Assembly: GCA_001247695.2 (NCBI GenBank)
Contig: LGRX02033526.1
Span: forward strand, 1 to 64,000
Source of the DNA: Cymbomonas tetramitiformis
Taxonomy: Eukaryota > Chlorophyta > Pyramimonadophyceae > Pyramimonadales > Pyramimonadaceae
Direction: 5' to 3'
Length of the DNA: 64,000 nt
Shown here: positions 53,906-62,337 of the stretch, piece by piece
How the letters are laid out: each line of letters begins with the position of its first letter
Numbering within the stretch: position 1 is the first letter of the stretch
The notes under the pieces: generated by a model
Databases searched by the model: none
What the model was told of the DNA's origin: nothing
The model's input: only the letters and a program-made list of their open reading frames with translations
Made by a program: the position numbers and the translations under genes

Positions 53906-53913
53906 TTCCGAAC

Positions 53914-54091
53914 TCGGCAAACTCAACTTTTCATAGGGGCAATGTACGAGATACCGGCTGCTTTAACCGACATTTTGAGGATCAAGGCGACCTCGGATGA
54001 AAATTGTGATAAGACACTACGGAAAGAGCAGGTCGAGAACTTGACAACACGGGTCCTCAAAATTTCAAAGGGCCGTCGAGGAGGCATGTAA
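53914..54091 (+). repeat. Dispersed repeat related to 58170-58315
   Basis: From about 53960 to 54090 the sequence aligns with 58180-58312 (shared words include gacctcggatgaaa, aagacact, cttgacaaca and cgaggaggca). Both copies keep an open frame (TDILRIKATSDENCDKTL here), but differences fall mostly at amino-acid-changing sites, so there is no sign of protein conservation. Confidence 0.75.
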
Positions 54092-54544
54092 TATAAGCAA
54101 AATTCCAGTCATAGTGGTAGAATCGGCCTTTTTTTGGTAAATTCTAAGAACACATCTAACGCCATGACGTTTGAAGCTGAAACTTTTGGATGAAACGCCC
54201 ACCCAATGAATGGCACTTGCTTTTTAGGGTACTACATGATGCACGCACGTTAGATTTGGCGATGATATTGTTTAAGGAGCACATATGAGGCATCCCCATC
54301 GATGCACCCAAGGGACGTACCCAAAAATATCGACTTTTCATTTTCGTTCCGGCGGCATACGGCGGTAGCCGGCGTTTGAGTACACGTGATCAAATAGCCG
54401 GCATGCGCGCATCCGCTTATGAGGAATCGGTTTAGGGTATTGTCAAGACATTTGCCCAAGACGGGCGTGCTCCACTTCCAAGCGGACTTCACCCGCATCA
54501 TGGTGGAGCGGGTTTGCGACGGGCGGCTGGACCCGATTCTTAAT

Positions 54545-54923
54545 TAACGTATCGGACCAAGCGCATGCGGCTGCGGCCTTCAAGGAGGAAGTCCTGGCCT
54601 GCAGCGACGATTACGACGTTCGTGATGTGGGCAGGCGCCTCAGGAACATGATTTGCGATTTTCGATTTTTTTGGAGGTATGGGGTGTATACCTGTGTGTC
54701 GGGGAGGGACACCGAAAAGGGAAAGTGGGTTTGGCACGCCTCCCGGACCGCCCACCCATACTACCGCAAGCACTCCGACGCCATTCGGGCGTTGGTCATT
54801 GAGACCGACGCCCGATCCAAGTACCCATCGCACGAGCAAAAAAAGGCAGCGTTGCTCAGCATCGACGGGTTGGTGCTGCACGAGCTGCCCGCCCAGGCCT
54901 TGGACGGTGAGGCGAAGGATGAG
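54545..54923 (+). pseudogene. Unrecognised coding-like segment
   Basis: One open stretch reads AHAAAAFKEEVLACSDDYDV, RRLRNMICDFRFFWRYGVYT, TAHPYYRKHSDAIRALVIET and SIDGLVLHELPAQALDGEAK, ending at a possible donor gag|gtgggt (54924). A shorter stretch upstream in another frame (ADFTRIMVERVCDGRLDPIL, about 54481-54540) probably belongs with it. No family recognised. It lies next to repeats and may be a transposon remnant. Confidence 0.4.
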
Positions 54924-55300
54924 GTGGGTACGTTAATTAGCTTAATTAATTTCTGTTTCGCCTGTTTTGTTGTCTCACCAAGAAGACGTCACCAGGACAC
55001 CTCAGAGACGTTCTGAGGGTATTCTGCACCTCTTCCTTAGTTAATAGGGCTTAGCTAGTAGGCAAGTATGACTGAGTGTCTTCTGAGTGTCTTCTGAGTG
55101 TCTTCTGAGTGTCTTCTGGTATAACATACTAACATACGCCTGTTGTCCACTACCCGGCCTTGGGTACATCACGATGTACCCAATGTATGCAGATTTTCCC
55201 GTGTCATTTGTGCACCGATCGCGTCCCCCGCGGTTTCCCCCACCGCCTCCGCTCCCCTCCCCATCCCTTGCTACGAGCCACTTGATGAAGTTTTGGATGA

Positions 55301-56413
55301 AGGGACATCCTGGACCCCGGCCGCACGGAGCAAGACGCCGCAGACGACACCGCCTCCGGTCACTACCCCTGCAACGTGCGTGGAGAGCCCATGAGGGCGT
55401 GGCCCACCATGATGTCCTTCCCCGACTCTTACCAGTTCAGGGACGGCAGGAAGGGCACAGTCTGGGACCACGCCACACAGCAGTGGGGCCCTCCCACGCC
55501 CGAGGAGAAGGAACGCGCTATGGGGTTCCAGACCGGCGCCACTCAAGGACCTGGCATCTCGGCGCGCGAACGAGGAGAGATGCTGGGCAGAGCCTTCGAC
55601 GTCCGATGCGTGTCCCGCTTTCTGGCCGTGTGCTACCTGCTCAACAGAGCAGAAGCCCCGCGGGTACGAGTCGAGTCAAGACACTCCATCGCCGAACATG
55701 TCACGCCCAGGGTCGCCACCTACCACAGTGACAGGAGAGAGGAGCTCCCCGTGGACCCGCCAGAAGCCGTCGTGACCCAGTGGGCCGCGATGCTCAACGC
55801 CATCAAGCGGGCGGCACGGTTGGAGGCGTCCGAGCTACGGCAGCTGTATGGGCCAGGCGCCACTGCCTCACTGATAGGAGCCGCATATCAGGCACCTCCA
55901 GAGTGTAGCGGTCAGCGGCCCCACGACAAAACCGGGCTAGGCGCTACGCCAAACGAGGACGCACCCACAATGCACGACATGCCCACTTCCCTTAACACTC
56001 CCATACAGTTCGTGCCCGCCAGTGGCCCCGCACCCGCGTTCCACGCAAGCGCTCAGAGCCAAGACCGCGCCCCTCACCACAGCATCCCCAGCGAGAAGGT
56101 CGCCCGGGCCCTCAGCGCTGCAATCGGGTCGCGCGAGGCGATCGAACCCTACGACGACGAGGCAATGCTGCGCTGGCTGAAAGACGAGCGCCACGGCGAC
56201 CCCGCCCTTCATCCGGCTGCCAGCGCACGAGCACGGCACTACGCGCTCGAGGGGGAGACCTTGATCCGCATCCTGCCCAACGGGGCAAGGCGACCGGTGC
56301 CGCCAGTGGACCAGCGCCGCCGCATCGTTCAGCAAATGCACGAAAGGTGCGGGCACTTTGGCCGCCGACGCACCGCAGCCATGGTAAGAGACGCGTTCTA
56401 CTGGCCCAAGCTA
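55301..56413 (+). pseudogene. C5-DNA methyltransferase tail fused to integrase finger
   Basis: In frame from a stop at 55298: LDPGRTEQ, NVRGEPMRAWPTMMSFPDSY, then PTPEEKERAMGFQTG and ERGEMLGRAFDV. This matches the end of cytosine-5 methyltransferases (the E-E/R-MGF segment of motif IX and the R-x-LGxA-x-V segment of motif X). The catalytic PC and ENV motifs lie upstream of the preserved part and are missing. A linker of about 200 residues leads to WLKDERHGDP, then HERCGHFGRRRTAAMVRDAF-YWPKL, the histidine half of a retroviral-type HHCC zinc finger. The frame stops at 56414, exactly where a MITE is inserted, and continues at 56757. Confidence 0.75.
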
Positions 56414-56754
56414 CAGTAATCACTCACCCTTTAAGAAAACCCGGCGCATGCTGGAAAACAGCCAGCTTTTTGGGGGTGGTACCGAAGTTGTCGAGAAAAG
56501 CTGGCTGGTTGTTTTGAGCTATGGAATCCTCGAAAATAAGAAATATGGGTGCTGGCGCCGCAGGCGGAAAATTTTGAAAATGTCGCCTTTTTAAGTGTTT
56601 ATCATTGGACTTTTAAGAGAATTGCTGGCTGATTGAAAGAAAATACTTGCTAATTCTTACCGATTCCATAGGGCGCTGGCGCTGGCGGATACGCAAGTTG
56701 GTGGAATTAGCTGGCTGACCCCGTCTCGGTTTTCTTAAAGGTGAGTGATTACTG
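56414..56754. mobile_element. Tc1/mariner-like MITE in the integrase
   Basis: 341 bp with 26-27-bp inverted repeats starting CAGTAATCACTCACC (one base extra at the left) and flanked by TA on both sides (56412-56413 and 56755-56756). TA duplication and CAGT termini are typical of Tc1/mariner non-autonomous elements. Removing the element plus one TA brings the HH and CC halves of the integrase zinc finger into one frame, showing it inserted into an intact coding sequence. No coding capacity. Confidence 0.95.
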
Positions 56755-56756
56755 TA

Positions 56757-57506
56757 CACGACACATGCACCGACGCCGTGAGCAAGTGCGACGCCTGTGC
56801 CCGTTACCGCGCCAACTTCGACAAGCACGCCCCCCACCTGAACCCACTGGAGGTCAAAGGCATGTATTATCGATTCTCCACCGATCTGGCGAAAATGCCG
56901 CGCAAAGCCAAAAACAACTACCAGTATGTCATGGTGATCGTGGAGCACTTCACCAAATACGCCTGCCTCATCCCACTTCACACCAAAGAGCCAGCGGAGA
57001 CCGCCCAGGCATTCGCCCTCCACGTAATCGCCAGGTTCGGGTGCCCAGCGGAGGTGGTGAACGACAACGGCGGCGAGTGGGAGAAGGATTTCGCACAGCT
57101 GCTCAGGGACAATCTGATCGACCACCGCACCACTATGGCGGCCAGCTACCTCGAGCGCGCCGAGTACGTCAAGAGGGCCACCATCATGGCCGGCAGCAAC
57201 ATCGCCATAGCCCAGCGCCGCCAAACCGAGCGATACGCACAAGTGCGCTCAGGAAAGTACCTGCCCAAGCAGTTCAACTTCCGCGTGGGCGACTTCGTGT
57301 TCCTGAAGCGCAGCGCGAATCACGGCCTGCAGCTCCACACACGAGACCCCATACTTCAAATCAAGGAGCTGCCAAACGATAGCACCGCCGTACTGCAGGG
57401 CCGATGCGGCAGCACGTCAAGGTATGTTTTACGCAAGGTCGACTTTACACAAAACGTGCTCACAATACGTGCAACGTACACTGCTCGCAGATGGCTACTA
57501 TCCCGC
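56757..57506 (+). pseudogene. gypsy integrase core
   Basis: Begins HDTCTDAVSKCDACARYRAN (the Cys pair of the HHCC finger). The core then shows the first catalytic Asp in YRFSTDLAKMP, a strand YVMVIVEHFTKYACLIPL, and the second Asp in VVNDNGGEWEKDF. The expected PQxNGxxER segment with catalytic Glu is replaced by SYLERAEYVKRA. About six or seven residues are missing, so the Asp-Glu spacing is about 30 instead of 35 and the enzyme should be inactive. An SH3-like tail follows (FNFRVGDFVFLKR, DPILQIKEL). The frame is lost at the next insertion near 57509. Confidence 0.9.
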
Positions 57507-57508
57507 AG

Positions 57509-58549
57509 TCCTTGTGGGAGGACCAGATTTGAATGTGGTCCTCCCACAAGGACCTATTTTCAAATAATTTAATTGGGCATGCCAACCAAAATTGGAGGTG
57601 CGTCCAATGAAAGGTGGTCTATACAGGGTCTATACTTAGTTAGATGATGCCTGGTTTGGCCTGGATCCACCTCATATATCTACACCGATTGCATTTGTAT
57701 ATGCATCCCTCGGATTTTTCAAGTCAGAATTTTTCTAATGTTAAAAATCACTCAAAACAACACCTTATCTTCAATATTTCTTTGCTGATAGTATATGTAG
57801 GCTGAGCATGCGTCCAAGGATTCAGCAACACCGTAGCATTGTGTACAATCATGTTTACAATAGAACACACGTTGATAACCTCACACTGGACATATATTTG
57901 CACTCAACTCGACATGTCCTATCATTTTTTGTCAAATATCAGAAAATCTAAGGATTAATTTGGCTCTGATGTGATGTCGTGCATGCTAGATTGAGTGCGT
58001 GCATGGCACTTCCACACCAACCTCTCGCTACGGTCGGCATATTATAGACACACTACTTGAATTTTTTAGCCATCTACATGGCCATAATGTGCAATACTTT
58101 GGCGTGCATGCATCGTTGAAGTGGAAGAAAGACAATTTCATTTTGGGAGATTTAAGGCATTTTCAGTTTTGACACCCGGTGCTTCTTCAACCGATATTGT
58201 GAGGGTCAAGATGACCTCGGATGAAAGTTTTGACAAGACACTGCAGAAGGAGCAGCTCGAGATCTTGACAACATGGGTGCTCAAATTTTCAAAGGACCTT
58301 CGAGGAGGCAGTTAGCTTGAGTAATAGCCTGGTCCTTGTGGGAGGACCAAGGTGTAGTTCGTGATTTTTGTGAAATCACATCCCCAAATCACACCCGCTA
58401 AACATGACCCTAAAGTCACTCTAGGGACGAACCCGTGCAAATGATATTCAATTGACAAATCAATATCATGAAAAAATGCTTGAATATGCTTTAACGGGCA
58501 AGCTAGCGACCAATATAGCCATTGCGAAGTGGTCCTTGTGGGAGGACTA
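57509..58549. mobile_element. Insertion bounded by tccttgtgggaggacca repeats
   Basis: The 17-mer tccttgtgggaggacca occurs at 57509-57525 (plus), 57536-57552 (inverted), 58333-58349 (plus) and, in a slightly changed form, from 58533. The first pair forms a perfect hairpin, and 57536 with 58333 gives inverted termini enclosing about 810 bp. The polyprotein reading is lost at the first copy and resumes after the last (CHLPDINPTITYN from about 58582). This looks like one or more nested non-autonomous elements. No target duplication could be fixed. Confidence 0.65.
58170..58315 (+). repeat. Dispersed repeat related to 53914-54091
   Basis: About 130 bp aligning with 53960-54090. Here it sits inside the insertion bounded by tccttgtgggaggacca repeats, so the repeat family travels with or was captured by such elements. 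Confidence 0.75.
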
Positions 58550-58581
58550 GCAATTTGGATAATAGCCACAGATAGTCATTT

Positions 58582-59463
58582 GCCATTTGCCCGACATCAA
58601 CCCCACCATCACCTACAACCTGGATGTCAACGAAGACGCGCGGTGTCAAGTATGCAAAAAGCCGATCGCCCCGCCAGCATCCTTCTTTGCGACGACTGCA
58701 ACCAGGGCTATCACCTGGCGTGCCTGCAGCCCAAGCTGACGCGAGTCCCTACTGAAGAGTTCTGGTACTGCCCCCGGTGCCTAGGCCTGTTGCCCGACGA
58801 CGACCTCTCCCCACAATACCTCACTGCCTATGAAAACAGGGGCAAACAGCTGGACGGAAAGCGCGCCTTGAAGGTCATCGATGGGATACCTTACGAGGGC
58901 ACCATACGGTGGCTAGGAGCCGCAGAGAGGCCATACGCGCTAAAGTGCGAGTACGATGATGGGGACACAGAAACCTTCACTTTGGCAGAGCTGCAGCAGT
59001 ACCTGTTACCGGACAACGCGACAGCCCCGCAAAAGCAAGCGGTGGCCCAGCCCCAACTGGAGGCAGAGCGCGCGCTGCACACTGCTTTAGCTACCATCCC
59101 CGACAACATGCCCAACGCGGCGGCCACACCCACACCGTTTGACAGCCTACCCGACACCTGGGACCTCGGCGACAGACAGCAGAGCATGCTGCGCGCAACG
59201 GCCACCCTCCTGCCGGGGCACTGGGACCCCGCCCACGTCACCAAGCTCAAGCAGCACATACGCCAGCAGGCCCAGGAGCTCCTAGACGCAGCCGCTACCA
59301 ACGCCAGCACCATCAGACACCGCCACCCGATCATGACTGACGCGGAGTGCCAGCGCGTCAGCGCCAAACAGTGGGGCACGCAACTGGTGGTCACCACCCC
59401 TTCCGAAATCGAGCAGTTGGCAACACACATCACCTGGCATCCCGCCCGCGGACAGGGTATGTG
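58582..59463 (+). pseudogene. PHD finger and Tudor-like module of gypsy polyprotein
   Basis: CHLPDINPTITYN leads to a C4HC3 PHD finger: CQVC (58644 on, one frame), then CDDCNQGYHLACL, then FWYCPRC in another frame. A one-base deletion-type shift near 58670 splits the finger. PHD fingers read histone H3 tails. About 40 residues on, KVIDGIPYEGTIRWLG and YALKCEYDDGDTETFTLAEL give a Tudor-like barrel signature (DG-Y-G-I ... Y-DGD-E ... T-EL). The rest is helical and ends near EIEQLATHITWHPA, where the frame shifts into the next domain. In chromoviruses a chromodomain often sits after the integrase; here a PHD-Tudor pair takes that place. Confidence 0.8.
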
Positions 59464-59918
59464 ACCCCTACGCTGGCACTGGCGCCATCGAAGCAGCCCT
59501 GCACCCACACAAAGTGTACACACACTCCTCAGACATCAACCCCGCCATGGCCACCAGTACCCCAGTTGACGCATTACAGCCCAGCAACGTCAGACGCATG
59601 ACCAGCTACAACGTCGTCGTCACCAGCCCCTCCTTCAGAGTACTGGACATCGCCCTACCACTGCTGACGGTGGAAAGAGAACTGACATGCGCCCAACCGC
59701 CCATGTACCCTTACTTACACAACGTGTTCGACGCACACCCAGCCAGACGAAGCTGGTTGTGGAGACTGGCCACCGCACAACGCATGAGCATCTTGCTCTG
59801 CAAGCAGAAGGGTCCACTCGGCAGACGCAACGTGTGGCTGATCATAGCCGACATCGCCACCACCACGCTGCAACGTAGGCTCAAGCCGCAAGCAGCAGCG
59901 TGCGCCATGGCCTTCTGA
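59436..59918 (+). pseudogene. Second methyltransferase-like domain
   Basis: Continuing after a frame change: RVCDPYAGTGAIEAAL, then THSSDINP, then YNVVVTSPSF, then LGRRNVWLIIA and a stop at 59916. DPYAGTG fits motif I of S-adenosylmethionine-dependent Rossmann methyltransferases. SDINP supplies the acidic residue at the end of strand 2. TSPSF sits where amino-methyltransferases carry a (D/N/S/T)PP(Y/F) motif IV, with Ser replacing the second Pro. It is separate from the cytosine-5 enzyme upstream. The target (DNA, RNA or protein) cannot be told from sequence. It closes the polyprotein; the 3' repeats follow. Confidence 0.6.
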
Positions 59919-60100
59919 CAGCAACCCACCACCTCCCTAACCGCACGGAAATTCCTCTACGTCAGGCGCCTAACAAGCCTGAGCCCCATTTATCCCAAGA
60001 CCTCCACCCCGCATCACCCCCCACCCCAACGCAACGCTCCCCAGTGACCCTAACGCAACATTGCCCGCAACCCCAACACAACACGCTCAAAAAAATAAAA

Positions 60101-60158
60101 ACACCATCAACGCAACACGCCCACAGCCACAATGTCTACTAACGTATTCTACTAATTT
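60101..60158. repeat. Diverged copy of the 40-bp 3'-end unit
   Basis: accatcaacgcaacacgccc acagccaca resembles the units at 1-118 and lies just upstream of the insertion at 60160. Confidence 0.55.
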
Positions 60159-60159
60159 T

Positions 60160-60782
60160 TGGGCGGGTTAACAATACCTAAGGGCGATATTCGAGCACTC
60201 TAATATCCATAATAATTCGAGATATCGCATAAAACCCATGCTTGGCAATGTTGATTGTAGTTAGTTTTGTGTGTGGAAACTTTAATTTCTGCTACTTGGA
60301 TGGGTATACCGGGCTGAAATGGCGTTCAAAGTTAGGGCGGGTTGGCCCGAAAATTACGGCGGGTTAACCCCTAACTTCGTTTATTGTTGCTCCGCGTAGG
60401 CTACGTGGTGGTCCCAAGGCACTAAGTGACAATATTTGAAGGAAGTTTTATGTTTTGTGACCTTAAGTTTCGATCTAGAGCACTTCCCTATCGGTATAGA
60501 CCAATCCTCAGCCCAAAATGTGTGGCGTTCTGCCAACTTTTTGGGGGTAATTTTGAAGGTTGATAAACGCCTGTTGTTCCTACTTTTTGCCCGAAGTCGA
60601 TTACCAATCCTCAGACCAAAGTGTCTGGAGTTCTGCCAACTTTTTTTGGGTAATTTTGAGGGTTGATAAACGCCTGTTGTTCCTACTTTTTGCCCGGAGT
60701 TAATTACGCGCGCGATATCGTAGAAATGCCTAGGTATTGGTAACCCGCCGTAACAACGTGTTACGGCGGGTTAACCCGCCTT
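60160..60782. mobile_element. MITE-like element with GGCGGGTTAAC ends
   Basis: The left end ggcgggttaacaatacctaa and right-end sequences cctaggtattggtaacccgc and gttaacccgcc form nested inverted repeats. A further internal cggcgggttaacccc occurs near 60358. The sequence separates two parts of the 3' repeat region of the gypsy-like element. No convincing target duplication. Confidence 0.6.
60501..60706. repeat. 103-bp tandem duplication
   Basis: ccaatcctcag starts both copies (60501 and 60604). They share ttctgccaactttttt-like and gttgataaacgcctgttgtt segments with about ten differences. Confidence 0.9.
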
Positions 60783-60818
60783 TCGCAAAATAGACAACAA
60801 CCGCTTCGGACAAGCGAC

Positions 60819-61570
60819 TACGAGATCAACGCGCCACCGGAAGCACTCGGACCAACGACTACGAGACAGACACGCCCGCCACCAAAAGCACTCAAACCAT
60901 CAACTACGAGACCATCTGACGACTCCCCACCCAGTGCGCCCTCAGCTGGGGGGGGGACGTTCCCCAAAGCAAAAATTTTCCTTCCTCAACAAGTCCCGCC
61001 GCCCACTATCTCCGCCGCCCCGCACACCCGCAGCCCAAACATCCCACTCCAGTTCTCACCCGCGCACCCAAGGCGCACCACTCCCCACAACGCAGCCCAC
61101 AGTCCCCCACCCGCCGTTTACAAGGACCAACGCGCCCACCACCACAGACACCCAGACCACCCGCCACGAAATCATCACGTTCACATCCACGCCCCGACCA
61201 CCGCCACCACCCTCTCTTCCCCGCTCGCCCGCATACCACGCCGCAACGCACATACCCCACCCTCCCTGTCATAACCAGCTGAAAGCTCCCCATCCAGTAC
61301 GCCCTCAGCTGGGGGGGATATAACTAAAAGAATTTCCCTCTCAACAAACCTCGCAACCCAGCATCGCTGCCCCGCACACCCGAAGTCCAAACAGCCCATC
61401 CACTTCTCACCCGCGCACCCGCAGCACGCTACCCGCCAGGACACAGCGCGCGGTGCATAATCGCGACAGCTGTCACAACTACGAACGCCCCAGACACAGG
61501 GGGGTAGGGGGTAGGGGTCCCCCTGCCGCCCACGACGGGGTCTCCCCTCTGTCCCCACTCAGTCATGCCC
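60819..61570 (+). mobile_element. Tandem LTR-like repeats with polypurine tracts
   Basis: Two copies of tccccayccagtrcgccctcagctg plus G-run (60923-60956 and 61287-61317) are each followed by an A/T-rich run, ctcaacaa and a C-rich stretch with ccccgcacacccg and tctcacccgcgcacc. The second copy also holds cataatcgcgacagctgtca (61456), shared with 381 at the left end of the window. I read these as two LTR-type units, possibly a nested or tandem insertion. Boundaries are approximate. Confidence 0.5.
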
Positions 61571-61594
61571 CTCTCCCCCCCACGCAATTATACC

Positions 61595-62337
61595 TATTTT
61601 CCTCACTCTGTGGCACCCACTTTCCCCACTCAGTTATTACCATCTTTCCCCACTCTGTTACACCCACCTTCCCCACTCAGTTATTGCTGAAATCTGTATA
61701 GGCAGCCCTGACTGGGAGTCCCGGTCAGGCCCCTATGACAGATCCCTAGGACCAACACTGGACTGTTGACTGATCTGTAGGTTCGTACTGTGACACACGC
61801 TGTGTCACAGGTAGGCTAGACTCCGAGACCGTCCGAGACCGTTCCGGGTATATCTAGCTTAGGGTTTATTTATCTTATACAGTTTATCCACACGAGTACG
61901 GGACTTTCTGATATCTAGTGTACTTGGATATTCCGGTAGGTCGTGGCCCCATCCACGTTTTCATTCCACTTGCTATCTTGGCCATGATTGGCTAAGCAGC
62001 CGCTTGAAGAGGTGGTGCGCACTTGCGCGTTTGGGTGCGACTAGGATTTGGACATGATTTTACGGTAGACGTCTTTTGCGGCTGCGAGTCATGGGCACCG
62101 CGCGTTGCTATTGCTCGGTTGTGGCAATGTTCATTTGCGTTGTTCTGCCTGCACTGATCCCGCTGGTTTACGTATTTTGGGCTGGTGCTCCGGACGCCTT
62201 CGACCACATCGACATTTGCAAGTGCCCCACGCTCTTTTCGCCGCTCCGCACGTTCTGCCGTTACGTCATCCCTCCATTTCCGCCACAACACCCAAACGTG
62301 CTACCGCGCATCATCTTTTCTCTGGCTTTCAGAAGAA
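61595..62337 (+). other. Possible LTR and leader of the right-hand gag element
   Basis: Three ttccccactc-type repeats lie at 61618-61685. TGCTGAAATC at 61685 resembles the TGCTGAATAT start of the 13-16 kb LTRs, and a tttatcttatacag TATA-like region lies near 61869. No second copy lies in the window, so the LTR call is tentative. An alternative in-frame start for the following gag at 62076 would add a hydrophobic N-terminus. Confidence 0.35.

Larger units (their letters stand above)
55301..60000 (+). mobile_element. gypsy-like element with chromatin-modifier domains
   Basis: The 3' half of an LTR element read on the plus strand. The order is cytosine-5 methyltransferase C-terminus, integrase HHCC finger and core, PHD finger, Tudor-like module, then a second methyltransferase-like domain. 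3' repeats with a G-run (60948-60956) follow. The 5' half (gag, protease, RT, RNase H, methyltransferase motif I) is absent. Two insertions (56414-56754; about 57509-58549) and at least two indels break the polyprotein, so the copy is dead. Retrotransposon-encoded cytosine methyltransferases are known from published work on algal and dinoflagellate elements. The full set seen here is inferred from motifs. Confidence 0.75.

Noticed and set aside
56741..57382. 213-residue frame overlapping the integrase
   Set aside because: Out-of-frame reading of the integrase core. The other frame carries the catalytic motifs.
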